From positions 20,193,234 to 20,257,233 of the forward strand of contig NC_049903.1 in the NCBI RefSeq assembly GCF_001411555.2: a stretch of DNA of 64,000 bases, given 5' to 3'. This DNA comes from Juglans regia. Its lineage: Eukaryota; Streptophyta; Magnoliopsida; Fagales; Juglandaceae. The notes under the pieces were generated by a model. The model was not told where the DNA came from. It saw only the letters and a program-made list of their open reading frames with translations, and did not search any database. Each line of letters begins with the position of its first letter. The stretch's first letter is position 1. Below are positions 22,430 to 34,029 of the stretch, piece after piece. The position numbers and the translations under genes were made by a program.

Positions 22430-24560
22430 TTTGGGTGAATGAAAATGAACAAGAAACGTAGAAATAGGAAATATATTGCGAGAGCCCAGCTTTCAACTGC
22501 TGAAGAGATCTGATTGGAAAAACAAGCTTGGAAATAGAGTTTCTAAATGAAAAGATGGCATGAATCTCTCGTAGTCTTACTAAGTTATTCCTTCTTCCAT
22601 TTCACTTATGTTCTGAATGGACCAGCAAGCCTGGCTGTGGGTGTTTTCTTGTCTATCATATGATAGATGAGTAAGCATGCAATGGAACTCCCTGGGAAGC
22701 AAGCAAAATTGAGGGAAAAAGGTTTCCTTTTATTAATTGTTGCAAATTTTTCTTTAAAAAGTTTTTGTTCATTCTTTGAATCTTTGGGTTTTTGACATTT
22801 TACATGTTAACTTTTCCTTTCATGCTTTCTATTCATGTGGGTTGTCCTCTGTTTTTGATGACCCTTATCCATGAGAAAGGGAACAATCACTTTTTGTGCA
22901 TAGGAATAAAATACATTTTTTTATCAACCCAAATAGAAGACCTCTCTCTGTTGTATCTTCCTTAGGGAGAAATAAAAAAAGATAAAAATTGTTCTATCCC
23001 TCGTGATATTCACGTCTTCTTCATTTTTGTTGAAGTTCAACACTTCAGAATGTCGCTGACAATGCTGATGACAGTTAAGCCATGGCAGTTTCTTGTTTTG
23101 AGCTTCAGCCCAGAAAGTCAGTGCTAAGATGGTCTCCAACAATGCTGGTGACAGGTAAGCCATGGTGGGTTCCATTTTTGAGTCCAGCTCTACTTCCTGA
23201 TTTCTTGTTCTAGTTCCAAGGTCCAGATAAATGGAATGAATTATGTAACGGTCTAAAAAAAACTGAAGTTGCATCTTGACTTATATTTAAAAAGAACTTG
23301 CGAAGATTACAATTAGAGCTGCTTTAGAATTTTATAGGTGTCACTGAACTTATCCTCCCGGACAACGGGAGATCTTATTCATCATGTTTTTATTCACCAC
23401 TCTCCTCATGTATATGAAAAAGATAGCTGGGAAACAACATATAGAGATCTTTATGGCTCGTAAATGCACAAAAAATAACCAGATGTAAAGGTTCCAAGTC
23501 CAACAGATCAATCACAATCCAGTTAGACTACTGTTAGATGTTCGTAAAAATGCTTCCGTTTTTTTGAAAGAGAGTGTGAAACTACTCACCCACATAAGAA
23601 AGCATGTTGGAGATAAAGAAGACAGGGTCTAGGAGTCCAGTCCATGATTTTATGATTAGAGGCAGCACAACTTGCTTAGCTTCTCTCTTGGGTCGCTCTA
23701 AATCCTATTTATAAGGCTACAAAGCAGGCTATTATCTCTTGTTACTGCCCCCAACTACTCTTCAGGGTACGAGAACGTGTCTTTTTTGAGGCAACGTGAA
23801 TTACATGTATGTGATGCTTTATACAGCAATAGTGTGAATTACAAATATCTTGTTTCTTCATCTTTACATGAGGTCGGTTTGGATAGTGAAATGAGAATAA
23901 ATAGATAATTTGTGAATAGTAATAAAATTATTAGTTGACATTAGATGAAATGAGACAATTCTGTATCCAAACGGGCCTTCAAATTTGATTCTCTCTTGCA
24001 AAAGTCAATCCCGAATCTTGTAGGTCTTTAACCACTTAATTCTTTCAAAAAATAATTTAGCTCTCCTATCGATCTCTGTACTGCCCCACTAATTATTGCC
24101 CCTACAATGTTTCCAAATAATAATTCAACTCTTTAAACCCCTTATAATTAGTGGGATACAAAGGTCAATGCACCAATTTGCTTAATCTAATTATTTATTC
24201 TACTCTATTGGAAGAAAAGAAAAGAAAATTTCACAAATTTTATCAAGAAAATCTAAATATATGCCTTATCTTTTAGACACACTGTAGATGTGGAAACTTT
24301 TCACATTAATTAATTATGTTAAAAGATTATTGGTATTTTAATTTTTTTTAAAATTATAATAAATTTTAGTGTATTAACACACCGATGTGTTGCAAAATTC
24401 AGTCTATTTGTAACGGGAACCGCGGGAAACCGCGTCACGTGGCCAAATAGAAACCACGACGTTTCTTCTATTCTTCGTCTTCCCCTTCTTCCCTTCTTCC
24501 CCTTTTTTCTCATTTCAGAATCACGACTGCCAACCTCATAGTTCTCACTTCTCCGTTTGG
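22430..24560. other. Intergenic DNA between the PPR pseudogene and the CBP3 gene
   Basis: No gene is supported. At 23030-23180 an imperfect ~110-bp-spaced repeat occurs (GACAATGCTGATGACAGTTA / CAACAATGCTGGTGACAGGT, each followed by AAGCCATGG). A degraded Tourist-like MITE remnant is at about 23876-23980, with ends GGTCGGTTTGGATAG and CTGTATCCAAACGGGCC but no matching TSD. Confidence 0.45.
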
Positions 24561-24794
24561 ATAAACCCCAGAATCATTGAAAATTTTCGCAAAGAACTGC
24601 GTGATTTTGACAAGAATAATCATTACTTTACCACTGCCAACTGATCCATCAAAAGTAAACAACAAGCTTCTTCCAAAATCGCAGCTTTTCTTTCAGACTC
24701 AGACCAGACGCGATACTTCCTCGGCCTTGACCGATAAAAAAGAGCCGAAAAAGGGCGCTAGGGTTTTCACTAAAATTGTATTCCGATTCCCGAC

Positions 24795-24856
24795 CTTTCA
24801 TATAAACCCAAGAAACCCTATCAAAGCTGCTTGTGCCCGAGAGAGTCGTCGGCGCT
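24795..24856 (+). promoter_or_regulatory. Putative promoter and 5' UTR start of the CBP3 gene
   Basis: A TATA-like CATATAAACCC lies at about 24799. About 55 bases later comes a strong donor, GCT|GTAAGT (24856). A matching acceptor, TTTGAAG|G, lies at about 26527, 11 bases before the coding start. A non-coding first exon spliced over a 1.7-kb 5' UTR intron is therefore plausible. This is inferred from signals only. Confidence 0.4.
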
Positions 24857-25410
24857 GTAAGTTCAAGGTGCTTTCTCTCTCAATTTCCTTTCTCATCACT
24901 TCGTTTCAATTATCTCTCTATCTCTCTCTACCTCTCTGTTTGGTTGCTGAGAATACTGCATGTAGTTAAGAAAATTTAAGGACCCAAGACTTGGTTTCTT
25001 CATATTCTAGGGATAATCGCATATATTTTTGTGTTTTGTTTCTTGAGTTCTGACCCGTTTCTGGATCTCTGGGGCTAATGTCTCCAGATCTGTCATTGTC
25101 CTGGTTATGAATTCGTTGAACCTCGTCAGGTGTGCTTACGAGATGAAGCTCGATTCTTATTTTTTGATTAGCCCGTGTCTGGTTGCTCGGGGAGGGGGGG
25201 GGAATAGAAGGGAAGTAATTTATTATTGAATATAGATGTATAGATTCATTTTCCCAAATAGTGAAATAAGGTGCTTCTTTTATGGCCGTTAGAACATAAT
25301 AAGTTTTATTTTATGTGTTGAACATAACGTGGATAGTGTTGTAATCATGGTATACTATGTGTTTCGGCTAACTCTAACTAGCTGTTCCTCTTGTATGTGA
25401 CATTGTACTT

Positions 25411-25566
25411 TAGGGGTGTGCAACCGGACCCCTTTTTTTCCCGGTCCGGTCCGGAACCCGAAAACCTGGATGCATCCAGGTGGTTAACCTCCTGGCGGGT
25501 AAGAAGATTCCGGATCCGGGTACGGATCCAGTTATGTGACCCGGTTATCCGTAACCGGTCCTTTAA
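25411..25566. mobile_element. Partial hAT-like MITE (TAGGGGTG end)
   Basis: It starts TAGGGGTGTGCAACCGG, the hAT-type terminal sequence also seen at 27902 and 40934. CCGGTCCGG repeats and GC-rich GGATCCGG follow. The opposite CACCCCTA end is missing, so it is truncated, or it merges with the pyrimidine-rich segment that follows (25575-25740). Confidence 0.55.
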
Positions 25567-26537
25567 AAAGAAAAAAACCGCCCCTTTCTCGTCTTCTCAA
25601 ATCTGGCTTCTCTCTCTGTCTCGAAGTCCTTTGCATACGCTTAGGGTTTGCAACTTTCTCGTCTTCCTGAATCCCTTTTGGCCTTCTCTCTCAAGTCTTT
25701 CCAATTCCCAAATACCTTATGGCCTTCTCACTCAAGTCGTTGCTGTAAATCATTGACATGAATACCCATTAGACTCTAAAGAAGGATCAACGAGGATAAG
25801 ACTGCATAGAATACAAGAGCAGAACAATACAATACAAAGTATGAAAGTACCATAGACAAAGATTCAAACCCAGTAACACGGAATAATATTAAACAATATA
25901 TATTTGAAGAGTAGTTTCTTCTGTCTGTGGTATCAATTTTAGGATATAAGCAATCTCTGCCCATTTAATACCACCATAAAAAATAGAGATTGATATTGTT
26001 AAATGCCACAAAAGGAAATGTGAATTTCACATCCTAGATTTAAAACAATGATTAAAACTAAATCCCATGTGAAAAACAGAGCAAAAGAAAAAATCCACTA
26101 ATAAGGTATCGAAATAAGTTTACAGAGGCTCACTAATGATTAAGACTAAATCTCATTCAACTTTACCACCAATAATGGGGTTGGTAGGGTTTAAGACTTA
26201 TTAAGGATAGTTACCATTTTCTATAGCACAAAAAGAGGAAAAAAAAAAAAATCAGAAAATCAGTGATAACGATCCAATCATAAGCAGAGAAGGTCGTCAG
26301 CTCTTACTTTTGATTCTGGTAAGTATTTCTGTTCATTTCATTAAATTCGTTTTCTTAATCTTCATCAAGTTTCCATTTTGCTGCTTAGAAAATTGAAGAC
26401 AAAAGTAACGACGATTTTACCTGTTGTTTTCTCTCATTTTATCGGGAATTAAAGGGTGCTTCCAAATTCTCTGTATATAGTTTTGATTTCTATGTGTTTG
26501 AAGCAATGCTTGTTTGAGTCTTTGAAGGAAACACACA

Positions 26538-29500
26538 ATGTTGCCAAGATGGGGCAGAACTATTACTAATCTCTCGAGAGTTGGTTTGCAAAACAAATTG
26601 AAATTTGGAAAGGACTTCAATGTTGTTTCATGCCGTAGCTATGCCAAGGTTGCTGCTGATTCCATGGACAGAAGTCTCCCGAGTGAACCGCTGGTATGAC
26701 ATAAGAACTACCCATTTTGTAGTTCTGTGAATATATTGCTGGGATTGGAATTTAATTTGTAGTTATAATCCTGCGACTTTATTTGAAAAGGGATTTAATA
26801 ACATACAGCTTAATCATTTACAGATCCCTTAATTGGATCATTACTAGTGAATCTATTCTATTGTGATTGTGTTTTGGCTTCATTTACATGTGCATTCTTT
26901 TTATTTGTCATTCTTTTTAAGTTTTACTTTACTTTCCTAGTCTTGGAAGATGAGCTCCGATAATGGATTTTAGGCGACCCATGTTGGCTGTGGAACTCGT
27001 GGATTTTTGAGATCTACTTTTGTAATCTATAGTGTGCTACTTTCAGTGTCTTAATAATCTTGTAATTGTGTCAGGAGCTTTGCTCTTGAGCACTGAAGTC
27101 TTTCCATAAAATGCCATTTTATTTCAAGTGTCATATAATAGCATGTGCTAATACTACACGTGCTTTATATATATAAATTTCATTCTGCCCACTTTGCTTG
27201 ATATTGAAAGCCACATCAACTATTCAACAGATGAACTTAGACAGAATGTTTTGGTCTAAGCCCTGTTCACTGGCTTTGGCCCCGGACTCTCCCCTAAGAG
27301 CTGAAGAACCAAAGTATGAGGGCGTTAAACATTTTATTCTTAAGCTGATGCTGTTTTATAGTAAACAAAGCAAGTCTATTCGAGGTGCAAATGTGGTATA
27401 CCGGCGAATCATTTCACAAGTTGATAAGCCTCTTATTTATGAAGGTGATTCCCTCATTATTTTCATGAATATCATAGAGTTTTTCCTAATTCCCTATAAT
27501 TTTTCTGCTTTTCTGGTTACCTCGCAACAGTTTTTCCTTTAGAGGGGGGAGGGGGGGTGTTATCAAATTTTTTCATTAGTGGTAAAGTTGTTCAAGATGC
27601 TATCAAGAATGCACTTTGCTAGTGCCTACACAATTGACTGCATTTGGCCAGATCGCCAAAGTCATTAAATTAGAAAACCTTAAAGTCAGTGGTTTATAAG
27701 GTCATCTAGGAAATTAAAACAATTTAAGCCACAAATTGGTTTGGTGGTTGAGTTTTGTATCTTCTACAGTACGTTTTAGATGAATGTTATCTAGATGTTA
27801 ATGTTTGCTCTATCAAGAATGCAATTTTCCGGTACCTTACAATTGACTGCATTTGGCCGAATCACCAAAGTCCTTAAATTTGAAAACCTTTAACTTAGTG
27901 ATAGGGGTGTAACCGGTCCGGTCCGGTCCGGTTTTGGATAAAATCTATGACCGAACCGGTATGTACCGGTTTTGTATTTTTCAAAACCGATTACGCACCG
28001 GTTACCCTCTTAAACCAGTACTTCCGGTTTTACAGGTTTCCGGTCCGGTCCGGTCCGATTTTTCGGTTTTTTTAAAATGTAAATTTTACAATTTGTTATT
28101 AAAAATTTGTTTATAAAAAAAGAAAAAATTGATTTAAAAAAAACTGTTTTATACTTTTATTAATATATTAGACTATATAATAGTATTAATATTAGACTAT
28201 TGATATAGTTATAAGTTATATATTAGTATTAGTTATAAACTTTTAGTGATTTAGTATTAACATTTTATGTAATAATTTATAAATTATAATAAGAAACTAT
28301 TTCATATATGAATATATATATTATATATAAAATTTCACATAAAAATTTATAATTATACATTATATATAAAACTTATATATATTACTATTTAATATATATA
28401 AAATATTTTGTATAAAACTTATACATAAAAATATTATTTTTTATTTTTTTTAATCAACCGGTCCGGTCTGGTTTGGTCCGGGCCAAAAAATCCCGGAACG
28501 GGCCGGTTTTTATATTTTAAAAACCGGTAAAATCGGTCTGGTTCGGTCCGGTCCGGACCGGTTTTCCAATTTTCCGGTTTGAGTTTACACCCCTACTTAG
28601 TGATTTATAAGGTCATCTAGGAAATTAAGACAACTTAAGGTCTTCCACAAAATCGTTTGGTGGTTGAAGTTTGTATTTTCGACATACGCTTTAGATGAAT
28701 GTTGACCAAATATTAATGTCTGCTAAGGTATTACATCTCTGTCATTAACTATTGTCTTTAACACGCAGTATTTAACTTGGAGAAAACATTCAAAACAACA
28801 TTCTCTTTACTTGTACTTCATATGTGGCTTTGCTTACGCCGTCTGAAAGAAGAGGGAAAGGAAGGTGTTGAATTTGGGCAGCACTTGTATGAGATATACA
28901 ATCATGATGTGGAGCTGAGAGTTTCGAAGGCTGGGGTACGTGTAAATACTTATATCTTCAGTTTTAATCTCCTTTTTTTTATAAGAAATCTCCTTTTGAA
29001 AATTGGAAAGTACTTTAGTGTTTTCGCAGATAACTGATCATGGTAAAAATCAAATTGTCATAAATATCCATGTTCAACCTTTGTATGCTTTCAAAAGAAC
29101 CTAAGGAATGGGAGGAGGATAGGATGATTTGGATTCCAAATGGGAGGAAATATAAGAAAAATGGGGGATTGGATCATCTCTTGTTACATTGCGAGGTAGC
29201 CAGGTCTTTGTAGGATGATATCTTCAACCAGACCAGCATGACATGGGCAATGCCTGAAAGGGTTGTAGATATTTTTAGTGTTAGAAAGTTCTTCGGGGTA
29301 ATGCTCATATTGTTGTTGTTTAGAAAATGATTCCTCTTTGTATTATGTGATGCATTTGGATGGAGAGAAATGGTATGTGTTTCGAAGAACAGGAGTGCTC
29401 TTTGGACGAGTTGAAGAGATTTTTTTCAGGACTTTATTTACTTGGGCTTCTGTCATTGATTGTAATGGGGATGGTTTTCATAATTTGCTCGTATCTCTTA

Positions 29501-32500
29501 CCAATGCCCAGTGTATGTTAGGTGTATTCCGCGTATACTTCCTGTGTGCTTGGGCTATGCCAATTATTTTCTATTAATAAAATTTTACTCTTACCTATCA
29601 AAAAAAGAACCTAAGGAATGGTTTAGAAAGAATTTGTTCCTTAGGTGATAACTCTATGCTCTACAGTTGTTGGCATCTAAGGTTTAACAGATGAAAACAT
29701 TCCTTAGGTGATAACTCTATGCTCTACAGTTGTTGGCATCTAAGGTTTAACAGATGAAAACATGGTATGATATCAGTGATTCAGCATGGATTTTCTTTTG
29801 GGAGAGTGCTGCTGTAGTTCATTCATTATTCTTGGGGCTAATTGTGTTTGGATGTTGCACGGGTAGAAAGCTTTTGAGGCATTGGAGGCGAGGGGAGCAT
29901 ATATAGGTTGATCATAATTGAACTATTATTTAGTTATCTATAACAATATAAGTGTACTAAAATTATTGAGTAGGCTTTACATTTTTTATTTGTGCCTACT
30001 GATTATTTACCCTTTGAATGGCAGGTTAACTTACTATTGATTAGATGGATGAAGGATTTGGAGAAAATATTCTATGGAAATATCGTTGCCTATGATTCTG
30101 CAATCCTTCCAGAGGCTAGATCAGATGAGCTGCCAAAAGTAATTTGGAGGTTAGACTTAAATCTCCAGCTTGGTCTGCCATTGCTTATATTTTAGCAGTG
30201 TTGATTGGATTTTTCTCCAACTATTTAGGAGTAAAAGGACTGAAGACTTGCTTTTTTCTTTTCTTTTTTTAACATTTATATTCAGTTCTCCAAAAGCTTT
30301 AGAAAATCTATGTTGCTGCACCTATATTTTTTTATAAGTTCTAACTTAGTTTCAAATAATCCTAGCTTCTTTCCCAACTGTTAGGGCAAGGTCGTCTGTT
30401 TGTTTTGTCCAAAAATTATATTGTGCATTTTTTGTTCTTCTATGCCTTCCTGCTATTGAGCAATTTAGTCTTCTTACCACTTATATTTTTAACTGGAGAA
30501 AAAGATAATCCAGATTACCATGGCTGAATATGGATTTGATTTTCTAGTATTCCTTTCCTGTTGTTCTTGTTCCTTATGCCCTTTCTACCCATGGGGGGAG
30601 GTGCTACTCTTTCTTAAGCATAAAACCTCCTCCCTAAACCGTGCAACATGATCTTTCTTACAACCCACATTGCTTCTTTTTAGAAAGCCAGTTGATGTTC
30701 TTATAAAATATATACATATATATATATATATATAAAGCCAGTTGATGTTCATATATAAAGCCAGATGATGTTATAGTGAACTGTCAACTGTTTATGGTAT
30801 TGATTGGAAAAAAGTCACCCATCAAAATTAAAAAAAAAAAAAAAATTATTGAATAAAAGTTTATATGAATATCTTGGATATGTGACTTGGAGGTCAGAAT
30901 AAGATTCTCACTCACAGGACTTTTTTTTTTTTTTATATACGTAAGAAGTTTTATTAGAGACGAATGTATAGGCGAAACCCATGTACATAGGAAGTATTCA
31001 AAAGAAAACACCTAAGTACATTCTAGGAAACGAAAAGCGACATCATAAAATCATGAACGGAAGATTCGTTAGTCACTAAAGCAGAAAATCAAAACAGCAA
31101 AGAGTGCACAAAAAAGTTCCAAAGTTGCTCCAAGTATGCTCCTTGTTGTTAAAACACCACTTATTCCTTTCCATCCAAATGCACCATATGAGACACAAAG
31201 GGACCATCTTCCAAGCCGCATCCACTTGAGTGCAACCATGAAGCCCTTTCCAGCATGCTAGAAGATCTACCACTCTCAAAGACATCACCCAAGCCAAGCC
31301 GGTTCTACAAAAAAGGCCCTCCCATAAAGCCCTTGCCACCTCACAATACAAGAGTAGATGATCCACGGTTTCCCCATTCTTTTTACACATGTAGCACTAA
31401 TCCATAACAATAACACCCCGCTTCCTTAAATTATCCAATGTCAAGATTTTCCCAAGGGAGGCAGTCCAAATGAAGAAAGCAACTTTGGAAGGCACGTGAG
31501 ACCTCCAAATACACTTCCAAGGAAAAGGTGGACTATTCTGAGAAGTCAAAAGTTTAGTACGAACGAACAGAGAACTTTTTACCCCCCTTAGACTTCCACA
31601 ACATCCTGTCCTCATCATTACCACCAAGCCTCAAAGAGTATAAAAGAATGTAAAAAGCTGAAACTTCGTCAATCTCCCAATCATGTACAGCTCTAGTTAA
31701 ACAAATTTCCCGCTGGATTGAGCCATTAGAACGACAAAGCAAATCAGAAACTGCAGCATACCAATCAGATGCCAATCGAAAGATAATTGGAAACGTGCTA
31801 TTGAGGGCTCAATCAACACACCAACTGTCAAACCAGAAACGGATCTTAGAACCCTCATGAGACTTAATGCCAGTTACATATATCAGCCTCATTTCCCTAT
31901 GTGGTACAGAAACTGTTTGTCAATTTCATTGCTTTGGTGTATGGTAAGGTTTGTGGCTTTATGTTCAATTTTCTTGTTCAAAGAGCTGATGAAGACAATT
32001 GAGAAGTCATTAGTGATCACTATGTGAGTATAATGTGCTCCTTCTATGCATGCATTTTCTTTTTATGACATTGGATTATTTGCTACTTACCAAAAATGAA
32101 AAAGCAATTGTTTTGGCAAGTATTAGCTAATAATTGCTTCCACTGATATGCTGCGCAATATTGGAATATAAAAACTATGTTATTGGAGACTTCTTGGAAG
32201 AATATACAATCTCAGTAGCTGTGCAATATCTATTGAAAGCTAATTTGCTGTTGAAGGGACACCATTTCTGACGTTCAATGTTATATTTGTCCTCCTTAAC
32301 AGTTGCACTAGTGTTGTATGTGTTGCAGGAATATATTTTCTGATGATGGTTCATCACAGCCAAATGATGCTGCATCTCGAACAGCTCAGGCATGTTCTCA
32401 TTTTTACTTCCATTCCCTTGTGTGATTCTCCAAGTTTAAGTTGGTTAAAATGCCTATTTTTTTGGAGCTTCAACCCCATGTATTATTTCTATGCCACACT

Positions 32501-34029
32501 GGTGAAAAGTTATGTGGTGGTTGCTGATCACAGAGAAAATCCTGGTGAAGAGTTAGTTCTTTGAACACCTAGGGGTTGGTTCAAGTTGTAAGGGCCTAGG
32601 ATCCTTGGATGCAAACAATTTCTAGGGGTCACATGTCATCGGTGAAAAGTTGATGATTTACCTGATCTGTGTGATGGGGCATGCTACACGGGTCTGGAGT
32701 TTAATGGGATAAAAGATATGTCACATTTGCACAACGGATTCTTCAGCATAAAAAAAAAAATAATAGCTCATTGATAGAGTGGTCATGCCTATCACATCAG
32801 TTGAATATTCTGTTTGGCCTGTAGATGTAATCTCAGTGTAAAAATAATATGGTTGAGAAAGTTGTCACAATCAAATGTGATCTATAAAGTTTTGCCGCTT
32901 TTCATCTTTATTTTGCTTATTATATTGCTTATGTTTTATTTTGTTTTTTTTGTAATGTTTCAAGCATAAAAACATTTATGCTTTTATTGAAGGCATCAAG
33001 CCACTGAATATTTGAATACATCTGCAGGCTATGGCGAGGTATGCTCGCCGGGAAGTTGGCTGCCTGTCCTTAACTGGTAGGGTACTATCTTTTGTCTTCT
33101 TTGAGTCTTTATATTCTTTCAATCTCTAATGGATTAATTGTTGATCATATGTTGATTTTAATTTATATTTTGATAAATATAATACATTGAACTAATCTTA
33201 TATAAAAAAAAAATACATTGAACTAAAGTACAGGAAATATTCGAATGGTTGAGTCAGCTCAATTGGTACATTTCACTCATGAGACAAACAGGTAGAATAA
33301 CCTTCCTACCCCACCCCCTTCTTAATAATCCCTTTATTACGAAGGGGGGAGAAAAAAATTGTCGGGAGATGGCTTGATACCAGATAAGATAGCTAACTAG
33401 TTGAACAACCCACTTTTATTTTTTTTTATGGGTTATGAAAATTGTTGGGGGATGGTAAGTAAAGAATAAACCAGCTTGACCTGGTAATGGGTTGTAAAAA
33501 CTCCCTTTCTTCAACACACTCACACACACGCACACTTTTTCTCCCTCAGTAAAATAATTTCATTACTAAGGAAAAGAGACACATCAGGAGGCGCATGAGT
33601 GGCTGACTTTGGCTGAAGGGTGACAAATGATCTAGCAGCAAAAACGTGAGAGGGAAAAGAGGAGGAAAAAAAGGAGAGAAGGGAGATGAAAAGAGAGTAG
33701 GATAGAGAGATAATGGGGGAGAGGGGTGGGGTGGATGATAGCCAGAGCTCCATCGGCTGCCCACACGTCCCCACTGCCCCACACGTCCCCTTAACATATG
33801 ATATTCTATTTCCTACAATGCACTTGGTATTTCTGATTTTTGAGTATATGCCCTTTGAAAATTGCACCAACTTGTTACCTATTGGATGTTTTCACTAATA
33901 CGTTTCCTAGTTTGTTCGCTTGACAAAGTTGTGGAATTTGGATGTGCAGACAAAGAAGCTATACTTTCTGGGAACTTCATGTTTACCTCGTTAGAGACAC
34001 AGAAGTTGAATTCGAAGGGGTGTAGGTGA
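26538..34029 (+). CDS. Ubiquinol-cytochrome c chaperone, CBP3/UQCC1-type complex III assembly factor
   Basis: This mitochondrial protein assists translation and early assembly of cytochrome b into the bc1 complex (known for yeast Cbp3 and human UQCC1). The coding exons are 26538-26693, 27231-27444, 28769-28935, 30025-30149, 32329-32389, 33028-33076 and 33950-34029, giving 283 residues. All phases agree. A basic leader (MLPRWGRTITNLSRVG) fits a mitochondrial presequence. The family domain follows: FKTTFSLLVLHMWLCLRRL, EFGQHLYEIYNHDVELRV, then LLIRWMKDLEKIFYGNIVAY, ALPEARSDELPKVIWRN-type sequence and MARYARREVGCLSLTDKEAI, ending with SGNFMFTSLE. All introns are GT-AG except the fifth, whose donor is CAG|GCATGT (GC-AG). 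The introns carry a LINE copy, a hAT MITE, tandem duplications and micro-LINE insertions, yet every exon is open, so the gene is probably functional. Confidence 0.92.
27597..28735 (+). repeat. Imperfect ~215-bp tandem duplication in CBP3 intron 2
   Basis: Copy 1 runs from about 27597 to 27808. Copy 2 runs from about 27809 to 27901 and resumes at 28604-28735 after a hAT MITE. Shared landmarks in order are CTATCAAGAATGCA, ACAATTGACTGCATTTGGCC, TTTATAAGGTCATCTAGGAA and TTAGATGAATGTT. The copies differ at roughly one base in six by eye, so the duplication is old. Confidence 0.85.
27902..28595. mobile_element. hAT-type MITE (694 bp) with 8-bp TSD
   Basis: The terminal inverted repeats are TAGGGGTGTAA and TTTACACCCCTA, inside perfect CTTAGTGA duplications at 27894-27901 and 28596-28603. 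An 8-bp TSD with TAGGG ends identifies the hAT superfamily. Both subterminal regions are rich in CCGGTCCGGTCCGG and the core is AT-rich and non-coding. It interrupts copy 2 of the tandem duplication, so copy 1 (about 27700) gives the pre-insertion arrangement. Confidence 0.92.
28977..28986 (-). mobile_element. Micro-LINE 3'-end insertion (about 10 bp) with 11-bp TSD
   Basis: TTTTATAAGA (minus strand TCTTATAAAA) lies between AATCTCCTTTT at 28966-28976 and 28987-28997. The T-run makes the exact split ambiguous. It is in CBP3 intron 3, about 40 bp after the donor. It is the shortest of the series and could also be a local duplication. Confidence 0.55.
29112..29603 (+). mobile_element. 5'-truncated LINE copy (about 490 bp) with 19-bp TSD
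   Basis: A perfect 19-bp duplication, AAAAGAACCTAAGGAATGG, is at 29093-29111 and 29604-29622. The insert keeps the C-terminal reverse-transcriptase-associated zinc-binding region (zf-RVT-like GLDHLLLHCEVARSL), now frameshifted, and ends CTTACCTATCAAAA. It lies in CBP3 intron 3. Its 3' end is the clearest parent for the CTTATCAAAA micro-insertions elsewhere in the window. Confidence 0.9.
29638..29763 (+). repeat. 63-bp perfect tandem duplication
   Basis: Two consecutive, essentially identical 63-bp units each contain TTAGGTGATAACTCTATGCT and GGTTTAACAGATGAAAACAT. The identity implies a recent event. It is in CBP3 intron 3, immediately after the LINE copy. Confidence 0.85.
30660..30775 (+). 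repeat. Triplicated 17-bp motif with (TA)n
   Basis: AAAGCCAGTTGATGTTC occurs twice, with a third copy one base different. Copies one and two are separated by CTTATAAAATATATACATAT plus (AT)n; copies two and three by a few bases. It may be another short A-tailed insertion followed by microsatellite growth. Confidence 0.55.
30921..31800 (-). mobile_element. LINE 3' fragment (zf-RVT region), minus strand
   Basis: The T14 run at 30921-30934 is the A-tail of a minus-strand LINE ending CTTACGTATAT. Reading leftwards, three overlapping reading frames encode WKSKGGKKFSVRSY, WKCIWRSHVPSKVAFFIWTA and CKKNGETVDHLLLYCEVARA, followed by CLIWCIWMERNKWCF. This is the zinc-binding C-terminal domain of plant LINE reverse transcriptases. 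Frameshifts and stops make it dead. The catalytic RT domain is absent. It lies in CBP3 intron 4. I found no duplication at its ends. Confidence 0.88.
32525..32762 (+). mobile_element. Degenerate SINE copy
   Basis: It shares body features with the SINE at 18736: GGTTCAAGTTG near the B-box position, GGATGCAAACAATTTCTAGG, GTGAAAAGTTGATGATTTAC and a 3' A-run at 32748-32760. The A box is no longer clear. It lies in CBP3 intron 5. Confidence 0.5.
33196..33211 (+). mobile_element. Micro-LINE 3'-end insertion (16 bp) with 15-bp TSD
   Basis: TCTTATATAAAAAAAA lies between perfect AATACATTGAACTAA copies at 33181-33195 and 33212-33226. The tail resembles the CTTACGTATATAAAA end of the LINE at 30921. It is in CBP3 intron 6, about 120 bp after the donor. 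Confidence 0.8.

Noticed and set aside
22924..23274. 116-residue minus-strand ORF
   Set aside because: No domain; it overlaps an imperfect repeat and has no partner exons.
23873..23980. Third Tourist-like MITE copy
   Set aside because: The ends look related, but no matching 3-bp duplication exists and the core is too short, so it is mentioned only as a remnant.
24577..24969. 130-residue ORF upstream of CBP3
   Set aside because: It spans the presumed promoter and 5' UTR with a TATA-like box inside and has no domain.
30921..31800. Possible active reverse transcriptase gene
   Set aside because: Only the zinc-binding tail of a LINE is present, with frameshifts and no catalytic RT motifs.
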